In this document: positions 26,137 to 38,433 of the stretch, in pieces
How positions within the stretch are numbered: position 1 is the first letter of the stretch
Layout: each line of letters starts with the position of its first letter
Assembly: GCF_029193815.1 (NCBI RefSeq)
Contig: NZ_JARFVC010000014.1
Coordinates: forward strand, 16,602-80,601
DNA from: Cytobacillus sp. S13-E01
Lineage (GTDB): Bacteria; Bacillota; Bacilli; Bacillales; Bacillaceae_L
DNA length: 64,000 nt
Direction: 5' to 3'
Notes under the pieces: generated by a model
The model's input: the letters and a program-made list of their open reading frames with translations, nothing else
What the model was told of the DNA's origin: nothing
Database searches by the model: none
Program-made: the position numbers and the translations under genes

Positions 26137-27261
26137 TTACTCTAAGAAATCTTTAAGTCTTTTACTTCGACTAGGATGGCGTAGTTTACGAAGCGCTTTT
26201 GCTTCTATCTGTCTGATACGTTCTCTTGTTACACCAAAGACTTTACCCACTTCTTCAAGAGTACGGGTACGTCCATCATCCAAACCGAAACGGAGGCGAA
26301 GGACATTTTCTTCACGATCTGTTAAAGTATCAAGTACGTCTTCTAGTTGCTCTTTTAGCAATTCATATGCAGCATGCTCAGAAGGTGACGTTGCATCCTG
26401 ATCTTCAATAAAATCACCAAGATGTGAATCATCTTCTTCACCAATTGGTGTTTCAAGTGATACAGGTTCTTGAGCAATCTTAAGAATTTCCCTTACCTTT
26501 TCAGGAGTTAAGTCCATATCTTCAGCAATTTCTTCTGGAGATGGTTCACGTCCAAGGTCTTGAAGTAATTGTCTTTGCACACGTATTAACTTATTAATCG
26601 TTTCAACCATATGAACTGGAATACGTATCGTCCTAGCCTGGTCAGCGATTGCACGAGTAATTGCTTGGCGAATCCACCAAGTTGCATACGTACTAAATTT
26701 ATATCCTTTACGGTAATCAAATTTCTCTACGGCTTTAATTAGACCCATATTACCTTCTTGGATTAGGTCAAGGAATAGCATTCCCCTTCCAACATAACGT
26801 TTTGCAATACTAACAACCAGACGTAAATTAGCTTCAGCTAGACGACGCTTAGCTTCTTCATTCCCTTGTTCGATGCGTTTTGCAAGCTCAATTTCTTCTT
26901 CACCTGACAGCAAATCAACTCGACCAATTTCTTTTAAATACATACGAACCGGGTCATTAATCTTTACCCCTGGTGGAACACTTAAATCATTTAAATCAAA
27001 CTCTTCTTCTTTTGCAAGATCTTGACTTTTCGGATCACCATCTTCATCACCTTCACCAAGAAGTTCCACACCCTGCTCACCAAGGAACTCATAATATTCA
27101 TCAAGTTGATCTGATTCAACTTCAAAGCCTGACATCTTTTCTGCAATTTCTTCATATGTCAATACACCACGTTTTTTTCCCAGCTCTGTTAACTGTTCTT
27201 TGACTTGATCAATTGTTAATTCTGTATCCATTTCTTTCGAACGCGCTGATTTTTCAGCCAT
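26137..27261 (-). CDS. sigA: SigA (RpoD), primary sigma factor
   Basis: Housekeeping sigma factor of RNA polymerase, 374 residues. Region 1.1 is short (about 1-85). Region 1.2/2 has [33 protein letters not shown] and the -10 reading helix [18 protein letters not shown]. Regions 3 and 4 follow, ending with the -35 reading helix [20 protein letters not shown]. The ATG at 27261 follows GGAAGGAGGGG. dnaG lies 56 bases upstream, as in the classical macromolecular-synthesis operon, so the two are co-transcribed. Confidence 0.97.
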   Translation of the reverse strand: MAEKSARSKEMDTELTIDQVKEQLTELGKKRGVLTYEEIAEKMSGFEVESDQLDEYYEFLGEQGVELLGEGDEDGDPKSQDLAKEEEFDLNDLSVPPGVKINDPVRMYLKEIGRVDLLSGEEEIELAKRIEQGNEEAKRRLAEANLRLVVSIAKRYVGRGMLFLDLIQEGNMGLIKAVEKFDYRKGYKFSTYATWWIRQAITRAIADQARTIRIPVHMVETINKLIRVQRQLLQDLGREPSPEEIAEDMDLTPEKVREILKIAQEPVSLETPIGEEDDSHLGDFIEDQDATSPSEHAAYELLKEQLEDVLDTLTDREENVLRLRFGLDDGRTRTLEEVGKVFGVTRERIRQIEAKALRKLRHPSRSKRLKDFLE

Positions 27262-27317
27262 AAGTTCCCCTCCTTCCAAACTAACTAATATGCCATAGAG
27301 GTTATTGTAATTTTTAA

Positions 27318-29126
27318 CTATTTAAGTGCTTTTCTCATTTGTAGAATTTCATTTGCGATTGTTGCAGCTTTTATGAAATCCTTTTGACGTTCAGCTTCTA
27401 TTTTTGCAGTTTCTTTTTCTTTTATCATTGACATCTTTTGTTGTTTCAACACCTGTTTTATATAATCTGTCAATTCAAGCCCAGAGACGTCATCATTAAT
27501 TGATAGCATTGCAAGGTCTGTAACTATAGATTTGAGCGTCTCATCATTTATTCTTTGTAAAAATGAACTAACATCTGGTTCGTGTCCCTCTTCATAATAA
27601 GCATAAATATACATTACAATCGCACGATGTTCTTCGATATTAAAATCACCCTGAAGAGCGTCTTGCACCTTAAATGTGATATCTTTGTCTTTAAGCATGT
27701 GAGCAATTAGTAATCTTTCTGCATTATGAAAAGCAGGTAATAGCTTTTTAGACAATAATGGTTTTCTTGGTATATTATTTCTGTTCTTGTCTTCATTATC
27801 CTTTTTATTTTGCAAAGATTTATTAAACTGTTGGTGCTGTTCTTTTAAGGCATCAAGTGAAATAGAAAACTCGCTAGACAGCTGTCTGAGGTAATGGTCC
27901 TTTTCGACCGCATTCTCTAATTTACTTATTTCTCTAACTACATCTTCAATATACTTTATTTTATCTCCTTCATTTTGAAGGCTTTTACCTTTTCTTAAAT
28001 ACCACATTTTAAATGCCATTAGAGTATGACTAGCCCCTATTACATCACTCTTAAAATGTTCGGCACCGTACTTTTTGACGTAATCATCAGGATCAAGACC
28101 ATCTGGCATAGTAGCAATTTTCACGTAGCATCCAGCATTAACTAAAATACTTGATGCTCTAATTGCTGCATCAATCCCGGCAGCATCTGAATCATAACAA
28201 ATCGTTACGGATTCTGTATTCCTTCTAATCATTTTCGCTTGGTCTTCAGTTAGTGACGTTCCCATCGTTGCTATTGAATAAGCTAATCCCGATCTGTCCG
28301 ACGCAATTACATCCATAAACCCCTCATAAAGAATTACTTGTTCGTTTTTTCTTATTGAAGCCCTTGCATTATGAATGTTATATAATGTCTTACTTTTGTT
28401 AAAAATGATCGTTTCAGGGCTATTTAAATATTTAGGTTCACGAGAATTTGTTTCCAATATCCTGCCTGAAAATGCAATCGTCTTACCTTGCTGGTCCCAT
28501 ATCGGAAACATAATTCTGTTTCGAAATCGATCGAAAAATTTTCCATCCGATTCTTTTTTGACAACCAGACCTGCTTTTTCCATTTGCTCGAGCTTAAATC
28601 CTCGTTGTAATAGGTACTTTGATACAAAGTCCCAAGAATCAAGTGAATAACCAATTTCAAACTTTTCTAGTTCGCCCTTCGAAAATCCACGATTTAGTAA
28701 ATAATCAAGTGCATGCTGCCCTTCTTTTGTATTCATAAGTAAATGATGGTAGAATTTCTTTAATAATTCATGAGCTTCAATCATTTTGGTAGACTCATGT
28801 ATTTTTTGTGGATCGCTTGAAACATTAATGGTAGGTAGATCTATATTTACACGATCAGCTAAATTCTTTGCAGCTTCAGTAAAGGATAGACCTTCAAGGT
28901 CCATTAAGAAGGATAAAGAGTTACCTCCTGCCCCGCATCCAAAACAATGGTAAATTTGTTTGTCTGATGAGACTGAAAAAGAAGGAGTACTTTCACCATG
29001 GAATGGGCAAAGCCCGAAATAATTCCTTCCTTGTTTCTTCAATTGAACATATTCACTAACTACATCAACGATGTCTACTGAATGACGTATTTTTTCGATT
29101 GTTTCTTCGGGAATTCGATTTCCCAT
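27318..29126 (-). CDS. dnaG: DNA primase
   Basis: Makes RNA primers for replication, 602 residues. The N-terminal CHC2 zinc ribbon has Cys40 and His43 in CPFHGES and the second pair in [10 protein letters not shown]. The Toprim catalytic core includes [11 protein letters not shown] and [14 protein letters not shown]-terminal helicase-binding region (about 450-602) ends with a charged helix. The ATG at 29126 follows GGAGATGTTGAT. It precedes sigA. Confidence 0.96.
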   Translation of the reverse strand: MGNRIPEETIEKIRHSVDIVDVVSEYVQLKKQGRNYFGLCPFHGESTPSFSVSSDKQIYHCFGCGAGGNSLSFLMDLEGLSFTEAAKNLADRVNIDLPTINVSSDPQKIHESTKMIEAHELLKKFYHHLLMNTKEGQHALDYLLNRGFSKGELEKFEIGYSLDSWDFVSKYLLQRGFKLEQMEKAGLVVKKESDGKFFDRFRNRIMFPIWDQQGKTIAFSGRILETNSREPKYLNSPETIIFNKSKTLYNIHNARASIRKNEQVILYEGFMDVIASDRSGLAYSIATMGTSLTEDQAKMIRRNTESVTICYDSDAAGIDAAIRASSILVNAGCYVKIATMPDGLDPDDYVKKYGAEHFKSDVIGASHTLMAFKMWYLRKGKSLQNEGDKIKYIEDVVREISKLENAVEKDHYLRQLSSEFSISLDALKEQHQQFNKSLQNKKDNEDKNRNNIPRKPLLSKKLLPAFHNAERLLIAHMLKDKDITFKVQDALQGDFNIEEHRAIVMYIYAYYEEGHEPDVSSFLQRINDETLKSIVTDLAMLSINDDVSGLELTDYIKQVLKQQKMSMIKEKETAKIEAERQKDFIKAATIANEILQMRKALK

Positions 29127-29165
29127 ATCAACATCTCCGTGATAAATAAAAGTATTCTATTTAAA

Positions 29166-29629
29166 TTAGTGATTTCCTGCAAGTTTCGACAATTTTTTTT
29201 CAAATGATATGATAAAATCATTTTTATCTTCTTCAGTAAACGCTCTTGGTCCTTTTGAATAATTACCGCTACGACGTTCTTTTGCTGAAAGATAACGAAG
29301 ATGTAGAACCATATCCATTTCTTTTTCTAAGTATTGCTTACCTCTAGGTGATAATACCACTATATTACGATTAACTAACACACTCGCTAATCCAATATCT
29401 TGAGTGACAGCTATGTCATTTGGTTTTGCATGGTTCATAATATATAGGTCAACAGCCTCTTTTGTTGCATCTACATAAACCCACTTACCACCAATATCGT
29501 ATGAGAGTGTGTGAGCGTAAGAAGCGACAAATATTACTTCCACTTTATATGTATTTGCAAGATTTATTATTTCTGCTTTTACTGGACATGCGTCAGCATC
29601 GACAAAAATTTTGTGCTTTTTTTCGTCAT
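29166..29629 (-). CDS. yqxD: YqxD/YaiI (DUF188) family protein, start codon one base out of frame
   Basis: PIN-like DUF188 protein encoded next to dnaG, as in B. subtilis. The conserved reading frame runs from KIFVDADACPVKAEI through VIFVASYAHT to the stop at 29166, but has no ATG, GTG or TTG before its hallmark VDADACPVK. The fitting ATG (29627-29629, MTKK) is in another frame; one extra base in the A7 run at 29617-29623, or in the A4T5 tract just after it, would join them. Possible explanations are a sequencing or assembly error, slippage on the A-run, or a fresh inactivating deletion. From the first usable in-frame codon (GTG 29543) the hallmark would be lost. Family members have about 150-166 residues. 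Confidence 0.7.
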
Positions 29630-29783
29630 ATTTCTCTATTCTACATCACTCCAACGATTCCTTCTTTTCACGGAAAAAGATTTACCTAAATAATTTTAAC
29701 CCCTTTACCTATTGTTTGATCAATTGAACATCTCCCATTTGGTCAAACGATAGAACGGACGCTGGTGGAAGCATATTGATGTT

Positions 29784-29945
29784 AAGAAAAGCGCAGGGCG
29801 CCCGCCTATCGGCGACAAGCATAAGACAAGCCGGCTGGAAGGTTGTTCTTTACCTTCCGGACGGATTGGCTTATGACCTCGAGTCGATGGCGCCCGGAGC
29901 TAGACACTAAAACTTGGTACAAATTTTTATACTTTCTTATCTTTT
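29784..29945 (+). repeat. GC-rich palindromic dispersed repeat, full copy C
   Basis: Complete unit, nearly identical to copy A, in the 0.8-kb gap between yqxD and ppsR. It differs mainly in GACCTCGAG for ACCATAGAG. Confidence 0.9.
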
Positions 29946-29993
29946 AAAATAAGTCGCATCAAAAGCAACAATGGAGAAAAAAGCTTTTTTTCT

Positions 29994-30148
29994 GATAACG
30001 TAAACTTCCCACAGCGTGGCCTCTGTCATCTCCCACTGTGGGTTAGTTGACCTTATCCTTCTTTTACGGGCAGTTTTCACCCACTTAAATTCCCTCGAAT
30101 ACCCTAAGTGGAGTTTTATTGCCTGTTAATGCAGGATAAAGTAAACTT
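29994..30148 (-). other. Multi-hairpin segment bounded by direct repeats (candidate structured RNA or element remnant)
   Basis: GATAACGTAAACTT (29994-30007) and GATAAAGTAAACTT (30135-30148) are direct repeats, 13 of 14 identical. Between them, on the minus strand: TTATCCT pairs with AGGATAA (30133-30139 with 30053-30059). This encloses GGCA/TGCC and CCACTTA/TAAGTGG (30081-30087 with 30105-30111). A second domain has CCCACAG/CTGTGGG (30008-30014 with 30036-30042), extended by AACT/AGTT. No open reading frame. It could be a small non-coding RNA or the end of an IS200/IS605-like element; I cannot tell which. Confidence 0.45.
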
Positions 30149-30373
30149 TTTGTTGTGTCATATTTTTTTATAAACTAAACTTGACAACTTACAATATATA
30201 GTTTATTCGATACATGCTAAGTCTAAACCTAAAATATACAATTAATCACAATTTTTTATTATAATATATAATTCTCTATTCCGCTATTGTTTTTTAACTA
30301 TATTTTTAATTTTTTTCTCCTTATAAGGAGATATCCCCTTTTTACTATAATCTTAAACTTTAGATCAATCCCA

Positions 30374-30400
30374 CAAACTTTTATACTTTCTTAACTTTAA
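30374..30400 (+). repeat. Tail remnant of the palindromic repeat
   Basis: ACAAACTTTTATACTTTCTTAAC matches the end of the dispersed repeat; the head is absent. The bases from 30150 to 30373 are very AT-rich and show no gene. Confidence 0.55.
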
Positions 30401-30430
30401 AAAAACACACATCTTTTGATATGTGTCTTT
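30401..30430 (-). terminator. Terminator of ppsR
   Basis: GACACAT and ATGTGTG (minus strand) around an 8-base loop, then T7. It lies 12 bases past the stop codon. Confidence 0.75.
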
Positions 30431-30441
30431 CATCTAATTCA

Positions 30442-31254
30442 TTAAAAATTACTTTTTTTACTGATTCTATGCAGGATAATATTTGCCGTTTCCTCAACTG
30501 CCTTATTTGTTACGTCAATAACTTCACAACCAATTTTTTCAACAATTTTATCAAAGTGATCCAATTCTTCCTTGATTCGGTTAATGTTTGCGTAAATAGC
30601 ATGGTCGTCAAGACCTAAGGATTTTAATCGCTCACGTCGAATGTTGTTTAATTTTTCTGGACTAATTTTTAAACCGACACATTTAGAAGCAGCTACTTTA
30701 AATAACTCTTCAGGAGGCTCTACTTCAGGTACAAGCGGGACATTTGCTACTTTTAACCGTTTATGAGCAAGATATTGTGATAAGGGTGTTTTTGACGTTC
30801 TAGAAACTCCTACCAATATAATATCAGCGCGTAATATTCCCCGTGGATCTCTTCCATCATCATATTTTACTGCAAATTCAATCGCTTCAATCTTCTTAAA
30901 ATAATCTTCATCAAGTTTTCTAACGAGTCCAGGCTCATGACGAGGGGTTAGATCATATAAATCTTGCATTTTATCAATAAGTGGGCCAATTATGTCGAAC
31001 ACAATTACATTCTCATTTTTAGCTTCATTGATTAGATAACTCCTAAGCTCTGGAATAACTAGTGTAAAAGCGATGATTGCATTATTCATTTTCGCTAAAG
31101 ATACAACCTCTGATAATGTTCCCTTGTCCTCAACGTACGGAACTCGTTTCACTTCTGTAGCAGAGTTAATAAATTGGCTGATTGCTGCTTTTACTACTAG
31201 TTCGGCTGTTTCACCTACTGAATCAGATACGACATAAATCATTCTGCTGTTCAT
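30442..31254 (-). CDS. ppsR: PpsR-type kinase/pyrophosphorylase (DUF299), YqfL
   Basis: Regulator of 270 residues, the same length as B. subtilis YqfL. Family members inactivate and reactivate pyruvate phosphate dikinase or PEP synthase by ADP-dependent threonine phosphorylation and phosphorolysis. The start is [13 protein letters not shown] and the nucleotide-binding loop is [14 protein letters not shown]. The ATG at 31254 has GGGGGA upstream. It follows ccpN by 25 bases; YqfL is known to modulate CcpN activity in B. subtilis, and the shared operon agrees with that. Confidence 0.9.
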   Translation of the reverse strand: MNSRMIYVVSDSVGETAELVVKAAISQFINSATEVKRVPYVEDKGTLSEVVSLAKMNNAIIAFTLVIPELRSYLINEAKNENVIVFDIIGPLIDKMQDLYDLTPRHEPGLVRKLDEDYFKKIEAIEFAVKYDDGRDPRGILRADIILVGVSRTSKTPLSQYLAHKRLKVANVPLVPEVEPPEELFKVAASKCVGLKISPEKLNNIRRERLKSLGLDDHAIYANINRIKEELDHFDKIVEKIGCEVIDVTNKAVEETANIILHRISKKSNF

Positions 31255-31279
31255 CTCATTCCCCCATTTCACATAAAAG

Positions 31280-31918
31280 TTAAAGTAGCTCTTCACCCGC
31301 TAAAGCTACAAATGCTTTTGTAATATTCGTTTTAGTTATCCTTCCAACGACTTCAAAGCCCTTATCTGTTTCTTTTATAACTGGAAGTGCATCTATTTGT
31401 TTATCGATCAGTTTTCCTGCAACATCTAATATTAAATCATTCTGTTCACACATTGTAACATTTGGCATTCTTGTCATGATAATATTTACTGGAATAGATG
31501 TTAACTCTTGTTTACCTATGCTTGCCCGTAACAAGTCTTTTCGTGATAATACACCAACTAGTAATGATTTTTCATCAACTACAAATAATGTGCCCACATC
31601 TTCTAAAAACATAGTAACTATAGCGTCATAAACTGATACGCTTTCATTTACTACAACAGGAATTGATTTATAATCTTTTACTAAAAGCTTTTTAATTTTA
31701 TCCGTCAATAATTGAGCGCCTGTTTTCCCAGTATAAAAATAACCCACTCTCGGTCTAGCGTCCAGATATCCGGACATAGTCAAAATCGCTAAGTCTGGCC
31801 TTAGCGTTGCTCTCGTTAAATTCAGTCTATCTGCGATATGTTCTCCGGTTATTGGCCCATCATCCTTAACAATCTGTAATATTCGTTCCTGCCTCTTATT
31901 CAGTTCTATTGTAATCAC
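31280..31918 (-). CDS. ccpN: CcpN, repressor of gluconeogenic genes
   Basis: Transcriptional repressor of 212 residues. N-terminal helix-turn-helix (about 5-65, [20 protein letters not shown]), then two CBS domains (about 80-140 and 145-205) that sense nucleotides. In B. subtilis it represses gapB and pckA on glycolytic carbon. Two adjacent GTG codons could start it; 31918 is better spaced from GAG in the leader than 31921. It heads the ccpN-ppsR unit. Confidence 0.9.
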   Translation of the reverse strand: MITIELNKRQERILQIVKDDGPITGEHIADRLNLTRATLRPDLAILTMSGYLDARPRVGYFYTGKTGAQLLTDKIKKLLVKDYKSIPVVVNESVSVYDAIVTMFLEDVGTLFVVDEKSLLVGVLSRKDLLRASIGKQELTSIPVNIIMTRMPNVTMCEQNDLILDVAGKLIDKQIDALPVIKETDKGFEVVGRITKTNITKAFVALAGEELL

Positions 31919-32019
31919 CACCGTCTCTACTTATAAGTAATCCATAGAAATTATTTGTCAAAAGGTTATACTATATATAAATATTATATACTAATTAACC
32001 ATTCTGGAATATAGCGAAT

Positions 32020-32066
32020 TAGAAAAGAGCAGGGCAACCAAGGACTAAACACTACTAACTACTTTT
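32020..32066 (+). repeat. Decayed remnant of the palindromic repeat
   Basis: GAAAAGAGCAGGGCAACCAA is followed by GGACTAAACACTACTAACTA, resembling head joined to tail as in other hairpin-deleted units, with more changes. Apart from this and the glyS terminator I see nothing in the 316 bases between ccpN and glyS. Confidence 0.45.
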
Positions 32067-32154
32067 TACAGAGCTATTTTCGTATCTCTGTGCTTTAGCA
32101 AAGTATTTTTTCTCCTTTCACCAAGACAAATCAATAGCGAAATCATTAAATATG

Positions 32155-32186
32155 AGAAATAGGAGCCTGATAAACAAGCTCCTATA
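32155..32186 (-). terminator. Probable terminator of glyS
   Basis: ATAGGAGC and GCTCCTAT (perfect 8 bp) around an 11-base loop; the following T-tract (TTCTCATATTT) is weak. Confidence 0.55.
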
Positions 32187-32234
32187 CACAGATTATCAAA
32201 AACACATCATTTACCTTTACAACAAGTTAGACAC

Positions 32235-34313
32235 TTACTTTACAAGAATAGCATTTGTATCTGCAAAGAGATAAATAACTTCGGCAAGGTGTACCATTTG
32301 CGAAAGTCTATTTTTCTTAATCGCTTCATCATCAGCCATGACCATCGTGTGATCGAAATACATATCAATAACCTCTTTCATAGAAGCTAATATCTCAAAA
32401 GCTCCTCTTGCATCGCCAGCTTCAGTTATAGTAACCATTTCAGACGCTACCACTTGATACTTCTCATATAATTCCGATTCCACTTTAGAAGTAAATAGTG
32501 AAGAGTTTATCTCTATTTTTTCACCCTTTTTAGCGATGTTTAGTACACGATTTAACGATTCAACCGTGGTCTTGAATTCAGCTTTTTCTTTTTCTTTATC
32601 CAATACGTCTGCTTTTTTTACTAAGTAATCAATATTGCCAATCTTAGCTCCCAGCACTGCATCAATAATATCATAGCGAATCTTCTTTTCTGTTAGCGCA
32701 TTTTTAATTCGCATTTTAAAGAAAGGAAGTAGATCAGAATAAACTTCATCCTTTTCTCTCTTCATTGTTTGTTTTGATGCGTATAACTCTAACACTTTTT
32801 CGAGCAACAATTCGAAGGATATCTTCCAGTTGCTAGTTAGAAGTATTTGAACAATTCCCGCAGCCTGTCTTCTTAACGCATACGGGTCCTGTGAGCCAGT
32901 TGGGATAATTCCTATAGAGAAACATCCAATTATGGTATCTAGCTTATCAGCAATACTTATAATCGCTCCGGTTTGTGTCGATGGAGTCAAATCGTCCGCA
33001 TGGCGCGGCATATAATGTTCATTGACGGCAAGAGCCACCTCTTCATCTTCCCCACTTATCTTAGCATACTTTTCTCCCATAAAGCCCTGCAGCTCAGGGA
33101 ACTCGTAAACCATATGTGTTACAAGATCGAATTTACATATTTCTGCTGAACGTTCAACCTTTTGTAAAAGAACTTCATCTCCACCTACTAAGGTTGTAAG
33201 TTCTTTAGAAATATTTACAACTCTTCGAACTTTATCACCAATAGATCCTAGTTCCTCATGATAAACAATTGAATCCAGTTTACTTACCAAATCATTAATA
33301 TTCAGTTTTTGATCTTCTTTAAAGAAAAAGTCAGCGTCAGACAAACGTGCTCTTAATACTTTTTCATTCCCTTTTGCAACTGTTTCAATATATTTATGGT
33401 CGCCATTTCGAATCGTAATAAAGAAAGGTAGTAATTTCCCGGTCTTTTCTTTTACAGGAAAATATCGTTGATGCTCTTTCATTGATGTAATGAGTACTTC
33501 CTCTGGTAATCCTAGAAATTCTTCTTCAAATTTACCATATAAGGCCGTAGGATATTCTACTAGGTTTGTTACTTCTTCCAGCAAATCAGCGTCAATAGGG
33601 ACACTCCAATTATTATCATGCTCTAAGCTTTGTATTTGATTTACAATCGCTTCTTTTCTCTCAGTTGCATCGACAATTACATATTGAGACAGCATTAGCT
33701 TTTCATAATCTGATGCAGTTGAAATTTCAACCTCTGTTCCTAAGAAGCGATGTCCCGAGGATTTACGCTCACTTGTTACTGTTGTTATCGTTATTGGAAT
33801 AACTTCTTCACCAAATAAAGCAACTATCCATTTGATAGGACGTACAAATCTTAACTCTTCATTACCCCATCTCATGTTCTTAGGAAAACTCATACCTGTT
33901 ATTAGTTGATCCATTTCAGTCAGCGTTTCTTTTGTATCTAAGCCTTTAATAAATTTTTTTACATGGACATATTCAATACCATTTATGTCTTTAAAATAGA
34001 TATCTTCTACCGTTGCTCCCTGACCTCTGGCAAAACCAGTAGCCGCTTTAGTCCAGTTACCATCAGCGTCTACTGCAATTTTTTTCGCAGGGCCCTTTGC
34101 CTCAATGTCAATATCTTCTTGTTTTTCAGCTACTTTTGAAACAAGGACTGCTAATCTACGAGGAGTTGAGAAGCTACTCACTTGTTCAAAGGATATATTT
34201 TTTTCAAGTAGCCAGTTTGTTAGTTTAGCGGAAAGTTGGTTACTTGCATCTGTAACAAATCTTGCTGGCATCTCCTCTAAACCAATTTCTAAAAGCAAGT
34301 CTCTTTTACTCAT
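32235..34313 (-). CDS. glyS: Glycyl-tRNA synthetase beta subunit
   Basis: Beta chain of the heterotetrameric bacterial glycyl-tRNA synthetase, 692 residues. It binds tRNA-Gly. The N-terminus [14 protein letters not shown] and the stretch [19 protein letters not shown] are typical. An HD-like region and a C-terminal anticodon-binding domain (about 590-690, [18 protein letters not shown]) follow. The start overlaps the glyQ stop by 8 bases, so synthesis of the two subunits is coupled. Confidence 0.96.
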   Translation of the reverse strand: MSKRDLLLEIGLEEMPARFVTDASNQLSAKLTNWLLEKNISFEQVSSFSTPRRLAVLVSKVAEKQEDIDIEAKGPAKKIAVDADGNWTKAATGFARGQGATVEDIYFKDINGIEYVHVKKFIKGLDTKETLTEMDQLITGMSFPKNMRWGNEELRFVRPIKWIVALFGEEVIPITITTVTSERKSSGHRFLGTEVEISTASDYEKLMLSQYVIVDATERKEAIVNQIQSLEHDNNWSVPIDADLLEEVTNLVEYPTALYGKFEEEFLGLPEEVLITSMKEHQRYFPVKEKTGKLLPFFITIRNGDHKYIETVAKGNEKVLRARLSDADFFFKEDQKLNINDLVSKLDSIVYHEELGSIGDKVRRVVNISKELTTLVGGDEVLLQKVERSAEICKFDLVTHMVYEFPELQGFMGEKYAKISGEDEEVALAVNEHYMPRHADDLTPSTQTGAIISIADKLDTIIGCFSIGIIPTGSQDPYALRRQAAGIVQILLTSNWKISFELLLEKVLELYASKQTMKREKDEVYSDLLPFFKMRIKNALTEKKIRYDIIDAVLGAKIGNIDYLVKKADVLDKEKEKAEFKTTVESLNRVLNIAKKGEKIEINSSLFTSKVESELYEKYQVVASEMVTITEAGDARGAFEILASMKEVIDMYFDHTMVMADDEAIKKNRLSQMVHLAEVIYLFADTNAILVK

Positions 34314-35196
34314 TTATACTCTCCTCCTTTCCCTTTAACATTGGAAATCCTAATTTCTCTCGCTCATCATAAAAAGTTTTCGCAACTTTTCGAGCAAGAT
34401 TCCTTACTCTTGTTATATACCCTGTTCGCTCAGTTACAGAAATAGCTCCTTTTGCATCCAATTGATTAAAGGTATGTGAGCATTTTAAGACATAATCATA
34501 TGCTGGATGGACAAGCCCTTCATCCATTTGGCGGTGTGCTTCTTTTTCATATATTGAAAATAAATTGAACAACATCTCTGTATCTGACGTCTCAAACGTA
34601 TATTTAGAATGTTCATATTCTGGCTGAAGGAAAATATCACGTACAGTAAATCCGTTTGTCCATTCTAAATCAAAGACATTCTCCTTATCTTGGATATACG
34701 ATGCTAAGCGTTCAACACCATAAGTTATTTCTACCGAAACAGGCTTACACTCTATCCCACCTACTTGTTGAAAATACGTGAATTGAGTCACTTCCATACC
34801 ATCTAGCCATACTTCCCAACCAAGGCCTGCTGCTCCAAGAGTTGGTGCTTCCCAGTTATCTTCAACAAAACGAATATCATGCTGTAATGGGTCAATACCT
34901 AACTTCTTTAATGACTCTAAATAAAGCTCCTGAATATTATCAGGTGACGGCTTCATTATGACTTGGAATTGATGGTGTTGATATAGTCGATTTGGATTTT
35001 CACCATATCGACCATCTGCTGGTCTGCGAGAAGGTTCAACATAAGCTACATTCCAAGGCTCTGGCCCTAGACTTCGTAAAAATGTATAAGGGCTCATAGT
35101 CCCAGCACCTTTTTCAACATCGTATGCTTGCATTAGGATACAACCTTGATCTGACCAGTGCTTTTGAAGAGTTAAGATCATTTCTTGAATATTCAT
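34306..35196 (-). CDS. glyQ: Glycyl-tRNA synthetase alpha subunit
   Basis: Catalytic chain of glycyl-tRNA synthetase, 296 residues. Class II features include [15 protein letters not shown], the motif 2 loop [18 protein letters not shown] and the glycine site near [13 protein letters not shown]. The ATG at 35196 follows CGGAGGTGCGTT. It is controlled by the T-box leader directly upstream. Confidence 0.96.
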   Translation of the reverse strand: MNIQEMILTLQKHWSDQGCILMQAYDVEKGAGTMSPYTFLRSLGPEPWNVAYVEPSRRPADGRYGENPNRLYQHHQFQVIMKPSPDNIQELYLESLKKLGIDPLQHDIRFVEDNWEAPTLGAAGLGWEVWLDGMEVTQFTYFQQVGGIECKPVSVEITYGVERLASYIQDKENVFDLEWTNGFTVRDIFLQPEYEHSKYTFETSDTEMLFNLFSIYEKEAHRQMDEGLVHPAYDYVLKCSHTFNQLDAKGAISVTERTGYITRVRNLARKVAKTFYDEREKLGFPMLKGKEESINE

Positions 35197-35249
35197 AACG
35201 CACCTCCGGAATAATTTTAAAAAAACATTAAATACCTTTTTTCAACATA

Positions 35250-35460
35250 TAAAAAACTCTCGCCCCCTATGTCTAAGATTAGACATAGGGACGAGAGTTA
35301 CCCGCGGTTCCACCCTATTTGCTACAGAAACCTATAGCCGCTTTATTGGTTAACATTCCGGAACGCCTTCCTCATTTGTCTATCCCCTAGCTTTCACTAT
35401 CCTAGGTTCGCTATTATAGATTAAAATAAGTACTACTTTCCTTCAACATGTCGTATTTTT
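35250..35460 (-). promoter_or_regulatory. Glycine T-box leader of glyQS
   Basis: Uncharged tRNA-Gly is expected to switch this leader to antitermination. The T-box core AGGGTGGAACCGCGGG reads on the minus strand at 35301-35316. The terminator follows, with arms at 35256-35274 and 35281-35298, and T6 at 35251-35256. Stem I contains CCTAG/CTAGG around GATAGTGAAAG as the apical part. A GGC triplet at 35365-35367 is a plausible glycine specifier (inference). No separate stem II is obvious, as usual for glyQS leaders. Confidence 0.93.
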
Positions 35461-35467
35461 AATTTGA

Positions 35468-35497
35468 ATTGTAAATGATTTCACACGGTATTGTCAA
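35468..35497 (-). promoter_or_regulatory. Sigma-A promoter of the glyQS operon
   Basis: TTGACA (35492-35497), an 18-base spacer, TACAAT (35468-35473). It lies between the recO stop codon and the T-box. Confidence 0.75.
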
Positions 35498-35503
35498 CTT
35501 TAT

Positions 35504-36256
35504 TTAAAGTGAACCACGTAAATTTTCAATTTGATTTAAAAACTTTTTTGTTTTTAATGATAAACCCGAGTACTCGTCATAATATGTGTTAATGACTTTC
35601 TTCAGTTCGTTCTTTGTTTCCGGTTTAACATCTATCTTTCCTAGTCGATTTAAATCAAAATAATAAAAAAGACGAAGTAACTTTACAGTAGCTTGGGAAA
35701 TCTTTAAGTGATACGGATCCTTTGATAAACAACGGTGACAGAGAAAACCACCTTCTCTAATTGAAAAAGCAAATTGGCCGTCACTATTCCCACAAACCGA
35801 ACAACGATCTAATATTGGATAAAGACCAAGCACCTGTAACATTTTCATTTCATATATCGAGGTAAGGACGTCTAAATCAAGACCTTCGTTCATATAATGT
35901 AATGTTTGCTGAAGTAATTCGAATAAATATGGGTTGGTTTTTTTATCATCTGTTGACTTATCAGTTAACTCAACAATATATGATGCATGGGCTGTAAGAA
36001 AAATATCCTCTCTAATCCTTCTCATTGTTGCTATCGTTTCACCTTGCTGTAAACCACCTAGTCCCGTGCTTCTTTGAACAAGAAAGTAACCATATGTAAA
36101 CAGTTGGGTAATAGAAGCAAGCCGGCTACTCGGCTTTTTTGCTCCTCTTGCCATTACACCAACCTTACCCCATTCTCGGGTAAAAAGCGTTACTATTTTA
36201 TTGTTTTCGCCATAATCAGTCGTCCGAATGACAATGCCTTCACATTTTTGGAACAA
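35504..36256 (-). CDS. recO: RecO, recombination mediator protein
   Basis: Loads RecA onto SSB-covered single-stranded DNA with RecR. It has 250 residues: OB-fold N-terminus ([20 protein letters not shown]), then a helical zinc-binding domain with CSVCG and LCHRC. The TTG at 36256 is preferred: GGATGGTG lies 5 bases upstream, and the resulting [12 protein letters not shown] aligns residue for residue with the B. subtilis start. The ATG at 36266-36268 has a poorer site. Confidence 0.93.
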   Translation of the reverse strand: MFQKCEGIVIRTTDYGENNKIVTLFTREWGKVGVMARGAKKPSSRLASITQLFTYGYFLVQRSTGLGGLQQGETIATMRRIREDIFLTAHASYIVELTDKSTDDKKTNPYLFELLQQTLHYMNEGLDLDVLTSIYEMKMLQVLGLYPILDRCSVCGNSDGQFAFSIREGGFLCHRCLSKDPYHLKISQATVKLLRLFYYFDLNRLGKIDVKPETKNELKKVINTYYDEYSGLSLKTKKFLNQIENLRGSL

Positions 36257-36312
36257 ATATGTCACCATCCAACAAGTTCATAAAAACTTGTGTTTACTTT
36301 AAAAGGCATGTG

Positions 36313-36456
36313 TCATGAAATTGGAAAGTCCATCTCTGCTAGTTCTTCTTCTTGTGAATCGGGTCCGTCTTCCTTCTCCTGTTCTAGTTGTTTAAAAAGA
36401 AGATACGTATCAATGTTACCTGTGCTGCTAAACACCTTCCAGGTAAAATCTAACAT
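36313..36456 (-). CDS. yqzL: YqzL, small conserved protein
   Basis: Gene of 47 codons between era and recO. The product begins MLDFTWKVFSSTGNIDTYLL and ends with an acidic tail. B. subtilis YqzL at the same place starts in nearly the same way (MLDFSWKLFSQTGNIDTYLL). The ATG at 36456 follows AAAGGTGGGG. Function unknown; the C-terminal tail is longer than I recall for B. subtilis. Confidence 0.88.
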   Translation of the reverse strand: MLDFTWKVFSSTGNIDTYLLFKQLEQEKEDGPDSQEEELAEMDFPIS

Positions 36457-36580
36457 AAAAACCCCACCTTTCTGTTATTTAAAACACTAGCAATATAAAT
36501 CCAATTCCGTAACTTTATCATGACCTTTTTTCCCTATAATCATGTTACACAAAATTTACTAAAACGTGAAAACGCTTTTT

Positions 36581-37916
<1,336 letters not shown>

Positions 37917-38049
37917 TTAGTAAGAAGTAAGCACCCACTAATTGAGGATTCACTTTATGAGAAGTATACATATTATTTTACACAATGTAATTAATTATTT
38001 CCTTAAAAAATCGAAATTGTAACATAAAAGTAAGAATATTCAAACTTTA

Positions 38050-38433
38050 TTACAGAATGTCCAGATAACCTGAAAATATAATAATTCCTATAATAATTGA
38101 CGCAATGGCAAAAAGTAAGACAGCGGCTGCGGATATGTCTTTAGCCATTTTGGCAAGCGGATGATATTCCTTAGTGACAAGATCTACAACACGCTCTACT
38201 GCCGTGTTCATTAGCTCTAAACTAAGCATTCCACCAATCAAAATAATAATGACACTCCATTCCATTCTAGAGATATTAAAATAAAAACCTAGACTAATTA
38301 CAATTACGGAAAGGACTAGGTGTATTCGTAAATTATGTTCCTTATAGATTGCATGCATTAGGCCATTTGCTGCATATGAAAAACTTTTTAGTAATCGCGC
38401 TAACTCGTTTTTATGCTTACCTTTTAAGTCCAT
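38050..38433 (-). CDS. dgkA: DgkA-type undecaprenol/diacylglycerol kinase
   Basis: Membrane kinase of 127 residues, in Firmicutes mainly phosphorylating undecaprenol. Three membrane helices; the family signature [13 protein letters not shown] and a preceding amphipathic segment [20 protein letters not shown] are present. It overlaps ybeY by 17 bases; a ribosome-binding GAGG lies close to the ATG, so the start may be slightly downstream. The C-terminal part IIVLIIG... region is hydrophobic to the end. Confidence 0.9.
   Translation of the reverse strand: MDLKGKHKNELARLLKSFSYAANGLMHAIYKEHNLRIHLVLSVIVISLGFYFNISRMEWSVIIILIGGMLSLELMNTAVERVVDLVTKEYHPLAKMAKDISAAAVLLFAIASIIIGIIIFSGYLDIL

Noticed and set aside
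36290..36490. Plus-strand open frame at the recO-era gap
   Set aside because: It is antisense to yqzL, which has a good ribosome-binding site and matches the known protein at the same place in B. subtilis.
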